Below are positions 13,038-25,352 of a DNA stretch of 64,000 nt, piece by piece. The DNA is taken from NCBI GenBank assembly GCA_036023115.1, contig JAYKKT010000040.1, forward strand, positions 3,159,501 to 3,223,500. Direction: 5' to 3'. The position numbers were made by a program, and so were the translations under genes. The stretch's first letter is position 1. Every line of letters begins with the position of its first letter. This stretch comes from Brasenia schreberi (lineage: Eukaryota > Streptophyta > Magnoliopsida > Nymphaeales > Cabombaceae). A model generated the notes under the pieces. That model saw only the letters and a list, made by a program, of their open reading frames with translations, had not been told where the DNA came from and did not search any database.

Positions 13038-15839
13038 AGCGCATGAATACATGGAAAGCATATAAAGTTGGCTGAGATTCTCAAAAGAAAAAGACCTTTT
13101 AAAAGAAAAAAAGATCGGATTTTTTTATATGAAAGGGAGGTTAAGCTTATTGTGCGTCAATAATTTCATCAACTCCAAGATAAGGTTTATTGCTGTTTTA
13201 ATATATGACTGGTTTATACATAATACTGAAGTCTTGGAAAGCTTGAAAGCACACACCAAACTTGCTGTCGACATCTTTCTTAGAATCTCGAACCTCTATG
13301 TGCAGAGAGAGATAATGACAAAGAGGATTTACTGATAAGGTTTCTTTTCCTGCCTGCTGCAATAAATACATAAATATGTAGATATGTACAATTAAATAAA
13401 AAGTATACCCCGTCTATGTCATGCGTTCGTTGAGTCGATCGCTGAGCCCCATCAAAATATGATCCAAACAACCGGATAAAACTGTAACGTCCCACAAGAT
13501 CTTCTTGTGGTTGATAGTTTTGAACTGTTATCAATGCGAACGTGGCATAATTCATATAATTAAAGACATGTCAAAACTTCATTTATTTATATATAATTTA
13601 AGATTCAACCGTACAATGGTACAACAGGAAGAAAACATAAGTAAAAGATCTTATTAACTCTCGTCATATGTCAACACAAGTCAAAGTCCTTACTTCAATG
13701 TCTCAAGCATTCATTGTCTAAAAGAAAACCTTAGCACCACAATTGTGCTCGTAGGTAGATCCGATGTGAAGTATTTTATAGTGTAACCAACCCACTCTCA
13801 CACCATAAGAGACCCCCAAACCCTCCTTTCTTGTCATGTGACCTCCAACAATGCCTTCAGCATGTCAAACCCAATATCTTGACTCCTGACATGAGCTCAC
13901 AAAGTCCACTCTGCCAAATCTGTGGGGCAAAAGTATCTGGATACCCTACTAATAGAGTCATAAATTCAATCAATCATCACACAATATCTCTAGGTCTCTC
14001 ATATCTATATTCTTTGGGCCTCTCTTAGAGTCCACATAACAATAACATATAGCCAACTATTATATCAAAATAACATATTCATATCAAATCACACATTCAT
14101 ATCAAGTATGAAATTCATTCTACTATAAATAAACTCTCTGCTCTCATCGACTAGTTTTACTTATACCCAACTTCCAACTTGAGTATGTCGTAACTGATAT
14201 GAGTTATCAAATGAACTATAAGTGCAAACTAGATCAACCAACGAAGTATTCAACACATGTACAAATTAGGACTATCTGGTACATCCATTTACAATCCACC
14301 AATGTCATACACTGTCGTGAAAGATAGATTCATACCCGATAATATTTAACTTGCATACAATTGCAACCAATGAGCTAGCACTAATAGATATGTTCATCTA
14401 TAATTCATCGATGTTTCATATTGTCATGAAAGGTAGATCGAAACCCATTAAGTGGTTTCTTACAAACAAGTACACTCATGTTAAGCATCCATATACTCAT
14501 CAGAGCACTTAAATATTGTTTCACAAATCAATATTTGTATAATCATTTAAAAGCATTAACAATCAATTCACAATCTCACGCATCATTTAAAAATAATTAA
14601 AACTACATCTACCATGTAATGCCGTATATGGAGAACACGTCCACCTACCTGACGCCTCTATGGAGATCTAAATACAATAGTGCTAACTCCCTTTAATCAC
14701 CTCAATTTAATTCATAAATCATGATAAAACATAATATTAATATTGTACATTCAAATAAAAACCTAATCTGGATCTGTATAATCTCGTTTGGATCCAATTT
14801 AAAGAATTCAAATCCATTATAGTTCACTCTGGACCCGAACCATGTCCCAACAAAAACACTGATTCGGTGTCCTGGTTGATGTCGCCCGCACTCGAAATGA
14901 CATGGTGAGGTCGACACGACACACTCTGCTGGCTCACCCACCAACCACTAGTTTTGGCCAGTTCTTTTAGGATTCTCAATGTCAATCTGTCTGTCACTAG
15001 TAGGTGGACCGTTTGCACCTATTGACAACCACTCACCACCGATGGTTTTATCAACAAAAACAAAAGAAAAGGATGATTCACCCATTTCAAAAAAAATCTT
15101 GTCAAAAACCTAGAGGTTTTCGGTGGTTTTTGCCTCAAGAGGTATGGGAAAGGTCATTACCCCACCTTTGCATTCTTTCCCCCTATTTTTGAATCGTACG
15201 CCGACTGGGTGGTAAGAAAACCCAAAAGAATCAATGAATTTTCTTACCTCGTGTAGATCCGATTGATTTCCACGTTTTTTCGTCATGCATTTGCTCTCAA
15301 CTCCATTAAGAAGCCATGTTCTCTTTTATTTGGGAAGGTGTTTGGGAGGCGGTTTCCGTCGCCCTCCGTGTTAGGGTCGGTGGTCACAATGGGTGTTCCG
15401 CGACTACCGTCTATCGTTCCATAGATTCGGGTCTCATGTGGGACACGGTCGGATCAGGACCCGATTCGGCTTGCATTTCACAAAAACCCACCTAAATTTA
15501 AGTGACAAATCTCCCTTTCTCCCACAACGTATCTTTCCTTGTACGTACACACACAGAACTACAGGATACGGGCTTACTTGGTTGCACTTTCACCTGCCTC
15601 TTTTTCTTCTCTCTAAAACTCTCTCTCTCTCTAAGCACCCACCCTTTCTTCTCAGATACCCATGAAACCACACCATTAACGAGAAAGCCACATCTTTTCC
15701 CTCCCCCAAAATCACCGACCGAAAGAAAAGAGAAAGGAGCTTCATAAATCCCTTGTGGTCCTCTCTCTCTCTCTCTATAACGCCCTTGAAGTGGGGCTAA
15801 ATATCACCATCTATAATCAGAACCACAAGAGAGAGAAAG

Positions 15840-18800
15840 ATGCAGCAAGAGCAAGCACTATCGATGGGTTTGATGTGCAAGCGATTTGGAGGGGAAGAGT
15901 TGCAGCCTGAGCCTCAACAGCTTCTCAAAGCAGAGATTGTGGCTCATCCTCTATACGAACATCTTCTTGAAGCACACGTTGCTTGCCTTAGAGTCGCCAC
16001 ACCTATCGATCAACTCCCTCTCATCGACTCTCAACTCTCTCACTCTCACCATCTCGTTCACAACTACATCTCCCTTCGATTCCCCAACCACCAGTTGCTC
16101 TCTTTACAAGACAAACAAGAGCTAGATCATTTCTTGGTATCTCATGGCTCTTTCTCAATTTGCAATCTTTTGCTTGTTGGTGTCGCTTTTCTCGTACTGC
16201 TTTTGATGAATACTGATAGTCTGATACCATCTTTTTCTTTAGTACAGACTCAGTATCTCTTGGTGTTATGTTCCTTCAAAGATCAACTGCAGCAGCACGT
16301 ACGAATCCATGCCGTCGAGGCTGTAAGAGCGTGTAGAGACATTGAACAGTCGCTCCAAACACTCACAGGTACGAGACCACGCACTCTTCATCCATGCCGT
16401 TGATCTGCACGCAAATTTTGTTGATTAGAGATAGAGAAATAGTATCCTTTTCAAAAACATATATTTTTGTGTTGGGGGTTTGAAGGAAGAAGGGATAGCG
16501 TAATCTAATCAGGCAATAAGATACTGATATCGTTTCTTTTCATCTCCGCAAATGCTTCTTTAGGAGAAAAGGGTTGGTGGGATCGGTCCCATCATTAATT
16601 TTTTGAGAACCAAGAACTGTTAGGTACGGAGAGTGCAGAGGAATATATTTTATTATTCTCACTCGATTATCTGATTTTTTTCTTAGATGTAGTTCATGTT
16701 TTTCTGATACTGGAATGGTGCAAACGCAATCAAATATGCCCAGCTCACATAATTTTGTTTCCTGTTCTTTCTGATACATATGATCGACAGCGTATGGTAT
16801 CCATTATGCTTGGTAGATCTCCTGCTTTCTGTTTACGCATGACAATTTATATACGTGTTTCCATCTAACTACCACCATAACGCCCTTCTAGTTCTAAATA
16901 GAGCTTTTAAATGCGTGAGTTTGGTATAATTATTTATAGAAGAAACGATAAGAAAGTAAAATAGGTGGTCCACAAGAGTAGCAGTAGGATGCTTGAATCG
17001 TAGTTTTACCTTGAAGGTCGTCTTGAGTAAGGGCAAGAGATGCATTCATTTTCCTCCATTGAAGACTGTATATTTGCAATAAATTCTGTCTCTCTCTCTC
17101 TCTACATATATATTAATATGTTGGAGGTAGTGAGATGAAAATCTAGTTTCCCATAATGAGAGCTGGAGAAGCGTGTTACCATGTTGCATCTTAAAGCGTG
17201 GAGGAAATCTTTGAAGTACATGCATTCATCTATGGAATTACCCTAAGCAGCCTTGTTGGAGAAAGTTTTCAAGTCATATTTAAATTCTGCATTAAGCTAT
17301 TATGTTAGGTTTCTCAATGCTGTGTATCTTCTGTTGCTGTTTAAGGAGGTAACTGTTAGATCTTTTTATAATTAATGTTTGAAGCGATTGAAAGTCGATG
17401 GTCCACAATGCATCAAATGGTTGTCACATAAGAATCTCAAATAATCTTCATTGAATTGATTGGTTCCGAGGATAATTTCTAGCAAGTGTTGTGCTCATGA
17501 TTAATCTACACGTTCACCTCAAGCAAAAACATGTTCCTGTATTCATTATGAAAGTGTTTAATATGGTTTTCTCAAAATGATAATCATAGTGCTCAAACTC
17601 CACTTCTCTGATGTTCTCCTTCATAAGCAATAGCTAAGGCCATTGGTTGTGAACCCTATATAACGCCCAATCAACTTATAGATAAGACAAGCAACTAGCT
17701 GATTCAAGATCAGATATGTAGGAGTTTTTTTTAAATATCTCTACTTTGTTTCTTTAGGTTAACTCCATCATGGTGGTCGCAAGCCCAAATATAAAAAGGA
17801 GAGTTTTGTTAATCTTTGTACAGCTAACATAAAAATTTCTAATTTTTCTACAAATTGTGTAATTTACCGAGCGTTATAGTGGCTTGTAACTATCTTTCTT
17901 GATATGATGAGATTTGTTTTTTTATAAATGCTTATCCTTATTAAATACAATAACAAAACTCAAAACCATTTCTTCCAAGCTGGAAACAAAAAACTCAAAA
18001 GAAAAATAAAAAATAAAAAATAAAAAATAAAAAACCAAAATATATACACGAGAATGAGCTTTTTTCTCAACTTTGTCTCTCTCAACAAAAGAAACGAAAG
18101 AAGCAGTATTATCGATTTGCTCTTGGGTTCTTTCCGTCTTTCACATCTTTTACATCTGGGTTCGGTAAGCATAGTTCTTACATAACTATAATATTTAAGG
18201 AGCATATCTACTACCTATATGATCAGACCCAAAAGATGCTTGAAATGAAGCTTTTAGTCATACAAGAAATCGTATAAATTGAGAGTAACACTAATAGATA
18301 TGAAAACTAAAAAATCATTTAAAATGATTTAGACATATAAAAAGATAAAAAAGCTTACTTAAGAAAGTATTAAAAATTAAAATGTGAAAATGTTAAAAAA
18401 AAGAGAAAACAACAAGTGTTGAAAGAAAATAATATGTTAGTTAATTGTTAGTATGATACATAATTGAGGTTTACAGAGACCTCAACTAGTACGAGAAAAG
18501 GCTTAGTAATAATTTTTTTTAAAGAGAGTAAAATCTCATAACAATAGCAATGTGTGAGAACCAAGAATAGTTTTTGTTTTCCGCTAAAACTGACTCAAAG
18601 TGAATGAGTGAGTGACCTCCCTCGATGCCGACAAAGGTTCGTAGGAGAAAGGTAAGCAATAGACTGATTGGTAGCTTACTTTCGGTGAGACCTTTCAGTG
18701 GTGCGTAAAGCACGGAGATTTGTATAAAGCTGGTTAAGTGTTTGTTGAAATGCCTGAGAGAAATGTGGTGTCATGCTGCACAAAGTGGAGGTGCATGGAT

Positions 18801-20195
18801 TGGAGACTGTGACTCTTTGAGCAGATGTCCCACCAGAATTCGCTTTCTTGGAATTCCACGGTGGCTGGATATGCAAAAGAAAAAGAAAGAAAGAGAAGTA
18901 TGCTTGATCCAATGCATGATGCAAGGGTGAAGGGGATTGCTGTCACCATGACCATTGTGGGCTGTGCGTGGATGAAAGGCAGCTAAAGGATTGCTCCGGG
19001 TGGATAAGTTGGTTTGAGGCAGACCGTGGTGAAAGGTGATTACAATATGGATCTGAATATAAAACGGGGGTTGATATATTTCTGAAACTTTGTGGTATGT
19101 AATAGTCCTGGTGTATTGAAAGGGTGAATGAGCGACACCAACGAAGTTATAATGGCGTGCCGTGATATATATACGTATATATTATGTATATGTATATATA
19201 TTATATACATATATACCGTATACATACATATATATATGTATATATATTTGTGATTCTGCCGATACGAAGGAAGCAAGATGTCATGGAACAGGAGTTGTCG
19301 GTCTGCCTTTCTCTCTTGAAAAAAGCGTTGGGTGAAAAAGTGTGTATTTCACAGCATCTGTCCTTTCCTTCACTTCCCTAAGTGGCTAATTAACTTGTGA
19401 TCTTGGTAACATACATGAATCTCTTGTCAGAATATGTAAAGAAAAATGGTATTCAGGAAATCGAAACCAAAAGGGCAGAGTAACTGGATTTGGCAATGGA
19501 TGGGCGGAAAAGTGAATAGCCCAGTCGTCAAATTCTTTAGCCATCGCTATGGTCATAATTTCTCCAAAATAATAGTTATGAACTTCACTTAAAATTGCTT
19601 GATTTGCTTTTAGGAGCAACGCTTGGTGAAGGAACAGGAGCAACAATGTCAGAGGATGAAGATGATATGCAGCTAGATTATGCACTTGATCCGGCCGCAG
19701 ACGGACAAGATCTTACGGGATTTGGTCCGCTCCTCCCCACAGAATTCGAACGAACCTTGATGGAGAGGGTTAGACAAGAATTGAGAATTGAACTGAAGGA
19801 GGTGACTTTCTTCAACAGTTTAATTACTTGCCTATAGAGTTTACATACTTCATTTTTTCATGTATAGTGTTCATATATAGAGAGGAAGTGGATATGTACC
19901 CCAGGTTCCACTACTTTTTGCCAACTTCCACCACTTGAACCACCGTCCGCTTTCCTCAGCCACCTTCTTCAGTTGTCTCCCATGCATTTTTATAACTCTG
20001 GCTCTGCTGCCACCTCGGCAGCCCTCTTCCCATCCTTGACCACTATTATGACTCTCGCTGGTGTCGGAGAGAAGTGGAAGAAGTAGCGGAAGGTGGCAAT
20101 GTACACCAAGTGTACATGAAAGTGAGCATATTGTGTTGTATGTGCATGCGTGCACGCACTATTTCCGGCCAAGGATATATATATCCATTTGCTTC

Positions 20196-20234
<39 letters not shown>

Positions 20235-20846
20235 GTAAAGCCTCAAATTTTCGCTGAAACTGATCACTGATACAACACTGATAATAATGACTAACTTTGA
20301 AGTGCATTCTTTTCTTGATGTAATTCGGGCGTAGAAGAAGTGTAAGCCTTTGAGTCTGCAGGGTTTTAAGTCGAGAATTGAAGATGTAAGAGAGGAGATA
20401 TTGAGGAAGAGAAGAGCAGGAAAGTTGCCTGGTGATACAACTTCAATGTTGAGACAGTGGTGGCAGGAACACTCCAAATGGCCTTATCCAACAGTGAGTG
20501 ATCAATATATACTGGTTCTTTGAAGTTCCATATAAATCTCATTACTACCATATCACCATGGTCATATCAAATTATCAATACTTGAAATGGATCTCTGCAC
20601 TGCATTTTTGGTAGCTTCACCTGATTATCTTGTGAACAGATGATTAGATAAGGATGGCTTTCAATAGAATTTTCAAGGTTTACTATTGAAGCTGATTTTC
20701 TGCAGGAAGATGACAAGGCCACACTAGTACAGGAAACAGGGTTGCAATTGAAGCAGATAAACAATTGGTTCATAAACCAGAGAAAGCGCAATTGGCACAG
20801 CAACTCTCAGTCGATGACATCATTGAAATCCAAGCGCAAGCGGTAG
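15840..20846 (+). CDS. KNAT7: Class II KNOX homeobox transcription factor, KNAT7-like
   Basis: Five exons join into one 292-residue frame: 15840-16136, 16248-16368, 19614-19801, 20362-20493 and 20706-20846; all introns are GT-AG. Residues ~28-75 form KNOX1 ([15 protein letters not shown]), ~100-140 KNOX2 (FKDQLQQHV), ~195-216 the ELK domain, and ~217-280 a TALE homeodomain with WPYP in the three-residue loop extension and [10 protein letters not shown] in helix 3. The C-terminus SLKSKRKR and MSEDEDD before the ELK region are typical of KNAT7, as is the length (Arabidopsis KNAT7 has 291 residues). The family is nuclear, binds DNA with BELL-type partners, and KNAT7 regulates secondary cell wall formation. 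The first ATG after a CT-rich leader gives the expected N-terminus. Intron 2 (3.2 kb) holds a LINE fragment. I am confident of the family and fairly confident of KNAT7 orthology. Confidence 0.93.
18250..18515 (+). mobile_element. Old RTE LINE 3' fragment in KNAT7 intron 2
   Basis: The segment CATACAAGAAATCGTATAA, then GTAACACTAATAGA, TCATTTAAAATG and finally AGTACGAGAAAAGGCTTAG follows, in order and with decay, the 3' end of the RTE copies elsewhere in the window. It is far too eroded to be coding. Confidence 0.7.
20197..20232. repeat. (CT)n microsatellite in KNAT7 intron 3
   Basis: About 18 CT units in the third intron. Confidence 0.9.
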
Positions 20847-21605
20847 GTCGATTGGAGACTCCCCAACTCTCTCTCTTCTACACTACAGAGTTTCCCAATC
20901 ATATGTATTTCACATACTGTAGCAAAACTAAGATAGAGACTACTGATTCTGCAAGATATTGTCCACGGTCCCTCCCTTTCATATAAAAGTTCATCCTTTT
21001 GGGCAAATTATACAGATGCTAAGTGAATTATTAATGTCGTGATTAGTCGATTCAGCATGAAATTGATGCCTGAACAGCTTGTAATATGTGGGTCATGCTC
21101 TCTAATATAAGAAAATGATGAAGCATATTTTTGGAAAGATGATATCTCAAAGATGAATACGTTAAACAGTGAATAGCATTTATTATTGCCATATCATGCA
21201 TGAATCTGTTCTTTTATAAAGCAGATTATGTTGACATGGTATAAAAAGATCAAGGTAAATTTGCTCTACAGTTTTACCATAGAATCCTTTTCATCAGTGA
21301 TAGATCTACATTGAGTTGGTCGGATTGGGGGGCTGTAATTATAGTTCGGTTGGGCATGAACACGTTCGCCGCCACCAAGCTAGTTCTCAGCTAGCGCTAG
21401 CTGCTTCTATTCTGAATGTTGAAAGATATTTTTTTTTCAAATAAACCTGTCTTTTCAATCATTTTCGAACAAGCCCCTCGCTTATGGGCATTGACAAAAA
21501 AGAAAGGACCTTTTCCTTAAGCTGGACATTGGCTCACAGGTGATTTTTCCAATTTTAGGAATAAGGTTAAATGCTGGTTTGGTATACGTTCTCCTAAAGC
21601 ACATA

Positions 21606-21720
21606 GGCTTCATACAATTGGCTGGAGGATCTACTCGCAAATCAAAGGTCATGAGTTCGATACTTGGGGTGTGCATCTGGCTTTGTCCTCCCGATTGTAC
21701 CAAAAGAAAAAGCAAAGCAG
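21606..21720 (+). mobile_element. tRNA-derived SINE copy
   Basis: It contains ATTGGCTGGAGGATC (box A-like), AAAGGTCATGAGTTCGATAC (box B-like), GTGCATCTGGCTTTGTCCTCC and GATTGTACCAAAAG before an A-rich tail, matching the family layout well. Confidence 0.7.
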
Positions 21721-22349
21721 GCTTTAATTCTGTCAATCTTGCAAGTTTGACTCAAATAATGGATTACAAGGAGTGTTTTTCACCATCAAATCTCACGAGA
21801 ACTCCAAAATTAAGCATGCTTAATGATAATATCATTAGTACAAATGACCTTTGAGGGAAGTCCTCGTGTCAATGCCTCAAACCTTTGTTAAGGTTAAGGA
21901 CACTTTAGTTGCTCTCAATTCCTTACCTTTATAGATCTGGGTATGGGTTTAGTTGGCATGAACCCAACCAAGCGATGTGGGTCCCATGGATGTGGACTGG
22001 GTCCAATCTAGAAAGTGTTGAATCTGGGCCATTGAATTTCAAAGATGCACCAATCAGATTGCCTCACTCTTACTGCAAGATGGGGCCAAGAGATTCGTCT
22101 CTCACATGCATGGCGTTGAGAGCATCTTCATCAGAGGGCGACTTGTTTCATATATCCAATTGAATTGAGTGAACGCAACGAAAGGGATCGTTGCTGCCTT
22201 TCTTCTCAAACTGGAATAAAATTCCCCCCGCGCCCCCCCCCCCATCCCTTAGATTCTCTCTTTTGGCAAAGCCAGCACAATTCATTTGGTTTCCGTAACA
22301 AGGACACGGGGACACTGACATTTAAACAACTTTTTCAAGTATATATTTT

Positions 22350-22470
22350 TTTTGTTATAAGAGGAGGGAGAAGCCTAACTTACATATACACCCTCTAGGA
22401 GTCGAACTGCTCACCAGTAGCAGGAATGATGTTAGAGTGACATGTCGTTGAGCTAATGCTATGGGTGTCT
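22350..22470 (-). mobile_element. tRNA-derived SINE copy, subtype with GTTCGACTCC box
   Basis: Read on the minus strand it contains GTTCGACTCCTAGAGGGTGT followed by GGCTTCTCCCTCC, close to the copy at 39400-39512. Confidence 0.55.
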
Positions 22471-22644
22471 TTTCAACGTATAATTGTTTTTTTTCCTTTG
22501 TTGTTGACAGGTTCCAACATATAATTGTTAGTCAAATAAGGCTTTAACATATTTAAATTTATAATTGACTGAAAAAATCGTTAATTTGTTGAAATAGGTC
22601 TTAAAATTATGATTTGCTTAGAACAAATTAGCAAGCACTTTATC

Positions 22645-22757
22645 AATAGCAATAGCTCATCTGGCTAGGGGATCGGCTCGTAGGTTTGAAGGTCAGGAGT
22701 TTGATACCAAGGGCATACATATATGACTTCAGCCTCTCCATTGTACCAAAAAAAACT
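22645..22757 (+). mobile_element. tRNA-derived SINE copy
   Basis: TAGCTCATCTGGCTAGGGG (box A-like), GAAGGTCAGGAGTTTGATACC (box B-like), CAGCCTCTCCATTGTACC and an A-rich end are all present in family order. Confidence 0.7.
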
Positions 22758-22848
22758 TCTTTATTTGTTTGTTTTGAGAAATGGTCGGCTTTATTGTCGA
22801 TTGTATATTTATAGTGGCATTTGCTTTTTTCTCCTCTTATTACTAGGG

Positions 22849-23500
22849 AGTCATTTGAGTACTGAGGACCTAGAAATTAAGATTGACATACATTGCATCT
22901 CTTACCGAGAAAGTTTTAAATACCTAAAGTCAATTTTTAAAAGTGATAAAAAAATTAATGAAATTGTTACACATAATTAATGTCGGTTGGTTAAAATGGA
23001 GAGGAACATTAGATATTCTATGTGACAAGAAGATATTGTTGAAATTGAAAGGTAAATATTATAGAGTTGCAATTAGATGTGCTATGTTTTATGGTTCTGA
23101 GTGTTGGGCAGTTAAATCATCAACATGTGCAAAAGATGTTTGTAATAGAAATGAAGATGTTGAGATGGATTAAGTGTCACACAAAGAAAGACCATATACA
23201 TAATGAGGTTATTATAAACAAATTGGGAGTAACACCAATAGAAGATAAAATAAGAAAAAATCATTTAAGATGGTTTGAACATATAGAAAGACTACCAAAG
23301 AATGCTTCCGTAAGAAGATATGAAAAACTAGACTGTGAAAATGTTAAAAGAAGAAGAGGACAACTACGAAAAGAAACAATAAAGAATGATCTAGTTTATA
23401 TTGAGTTAACTGATAGCATGACACATGATAGGACCAGGTCGAAACAAAGAATCCATGTAGCTGACCCCATCTAGTATGAGAAAAGGCTTAGTTGTTGTTG
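22849..23500 (+). mobile_element. 5'-truncated RTE LINE with 12-bp target-site duplication
   Basis: TTATTACTAGGG occurs exactly at 22837-22848 and 23501-23512 on either side of a 652-bp fragment. The fragment encodes the region downstream of the reverse transcriptase ([20 protein letters not shown]-like and RIHVADPI motifs, with frame breaks) and ends in a (TTG)n tail. The perfect duplication shows insertion by target-primed reverse transcription. Confidence 0.92.
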
Positions 23501-23556
23501 TTATTACTAGGGGGCAATCTAGGCTTGTCCATTGGGGACCTGTATAGTTCTTTAAA

Positions 23557-23712
23557 GGGTGTTTGATAACAAGGCCGGAACTATGGTACTGAAACTGTAC
23601 ATCAAGGTCCAGTGGAGTAAAAAGACCTTGCTTTTTACTGTACATTGATCTTCGTGTTTGATTACGATAAGAAGTCAAACTGTAATCTTAGTCCTTATAT
23701 AATCAAACACCC
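23557..23712. mobile_element. Small inverted-repeat element (MITE-like)
   Basis: GGGTGTTTGAT at 23557-23567 is the reverse complement of ATCAAACACCC at 23702-23712. The 156-bp interior has no coding capacity. The terminal sequence resembles those of plant MITEs, but the target duplication is not clear, so the superfamily is open. Confidence 0.65.
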
Positions 23713-24505
23713 TCTTATGGTGTGTTTTCATCCCTAAGCTACATGAGGACGAACCTGTGTCGTGTTGCTCGAATAACGGAAATGTTTCATTGAGGCGTGC
23801 TGGGTCAATGAAATCAAACGTACCCATAGGGTGAGGCATTTGCTAATATAAAATATGCCTTTGTAGTGGATAATTGCCTTTTGAAGAACTCTCTCTATAT
23901 ACACATATATAATGTGTGGAATTATTATGTATGTGTTGATAATATGTTTATGTGTGTGGAATTATTATATATGTGTTGAATTAATGGATTTTAGAAGTTA
24001 AATATTATAATTTTAAGTTCTAGAATGTTAAGTAATATGAATTATCTTTTGAGAGTTATATTTAGCTAAACTTGATTTATCTAGAGATAACAATGTAAAT
24101 GAGAAAAGGACACATCTTGAATGTGACCTGAGATTGAACTAACTCATGCTTGCTTTCACCATTATCACCATCATCCAAAGCTTTTGCTCAAATAGATAGA
24201 GCTTCTTGCAGTCACAATTGGTAAACCTCGGCGCCGGTCTGGATGTGCCCTGTCTCGGTGAAGGTCCGATCGACACCCCCTTACTCTCAACCCTTGGACA
24301 AAATTTCTTGAATGCATTAACCACCTTCGAATGAAAATTATCCTCTGCATTATTTCCTTTTTAATGTAGGATTTACATGTGAAAATTATCCTATTATCAT
24401 ATATATTATCACCATTATTTCCTTTTTAATGTAGGATTTAATGAAGGTCCGAACCAAATAATCCTCCATTCATTGACAACTGTTCTAATGTTGGAACCAG
24501 TGGAA

Positions 24506-24509
<4 letters not shown>

Positions 24510-24545
<36 letters not shown>
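24510..24545. repeat. (AT)n microsatellite
   Basis: AT run inside a broader AT-rich stretch (about 24500-24790). Confidence 0.9.
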
Positions 24546-24549
<4 letters not shown>

Positions 24550-25022
24550 TTATATTACTTATATAGATATAAATCCTCCTAAGTTTATATATATATATAT
24601 GACTTTATAACTTTATATACATACAAAATCTGGACCTATATCTACATTTATATATATACTAAGTTTATATACTTAAATAGATATCAATCTTGATGATTTT
24701 ATAAGTTTATATATGTATATAAATTTTATAACCTCATATACATATAAAATTTAATGATCTGATGATATAATATTTTATATTTAACCAAACCTTAAAATAA
24801 GTATATCGATGGTTCAAAATCCAGAAAATAGCTGTTTGGTTCAAGGTTGAGACTAGAACTCAATCATGAACAGCCCTAATCTAAATAGCATTTGTTCTCG
24901 AACATGTTCACAGGTGGTTCGTTACCCTTTTACATGCCCAGCTGAATCTGGTTGAGAGAGATATTTCTTCATAAACCCTAAATAATAATTTCCTTATTTC
25001 CACAATTTTTATAAACATATAT

Positions 25023-25026
<4 letters not shown>

Positions 25027-25061
<35 letters not shown>
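25027..25061. repeat. (GA)n microsatellite
   Basis: About 17 GA units upstream of the gene that begins at 25349. Confidence 0.9.
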
Positions 25062-25064
<3 letters not shown>

Positions 25065-25340
25065 ATGAACAAGGGTCCGGAATATAAGCGCAGCTCCAAT
25101 TCCTAACGGAGGTTGGACATCGAAATAACACTCATGAATTCCAGATTGGGACTCCAATCTGAATGCTTAAAATGAAAAGAGAACTCATCTATAAGTCTGT
25201 AAGGGATAAGGGAAGCACAAGTTAGAGAGAGAGAGAGAGCACAAATCTTTATAAATTTCGAAGACTTTCCCTTCCCTTCCTGTGGAGTCTAGAGAGAGAA
25301 GGTGGAGAGAGAAGGTGGAGAGAGAGAGAGAGAGAGGAAG

Positions 25341-25352
25341 ATGTCTGAATGA
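25341..25352 (+). promoter_or_regulatory. Minimal upstream ORF overlapping the main start codon
   Basis: ATG TCT GAA TGA at 25341-25352 is a three-codon upstream reading frame. Its stop codon overlaps the ATG of the main frame (25349-25351) in an ATGA arrangement. Such a layout could lower or gate translation of the main frame. Whether it lies in the mature transcript is inferred. Confidence 0.4.

Larger units (their letters stand above)
9810..15500. other. Long intergenic stretch with repeats, no supported gene
   Basis: The stretch contains a degenerate SINE near 10735-10850, a long (TA)n run at 11108-11158 followed by AT-rich unassigned sequence, a minus-strand SINE at about 12680-12790, and a (TA)n(TG)n run at about 12990-13037. 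TGTAACGTCCC at 13483 resembles the beginning of Gypsy-type LTRs, and two diverged units lie at about 14300-14341 and 14409-14450. No open frame shows coding character. Confidence 0.5.
20847..25348. other. Spacer between KNAT7 and the next gene, mostly repeats
   Basis: The spacer includes the KNAT7 3' flank, three SINE copies (about 21606, 22350 and 22645), a 5'-truncated RTE LINE with its target duplication (22837-23512), a small inverted-repeat element (23557-23712), an (AT)n run at about 24510-24545 and a (GA)n run at about 25027-25061. No additional coding exon is supported. Confidence 0.6.

Noticed and set aside
15393..15747. Open frames just upstream of KNAT7
   Set aside because: They run through the CT-rich leader and promoter region, lack domains, and overlap each other in different frames.
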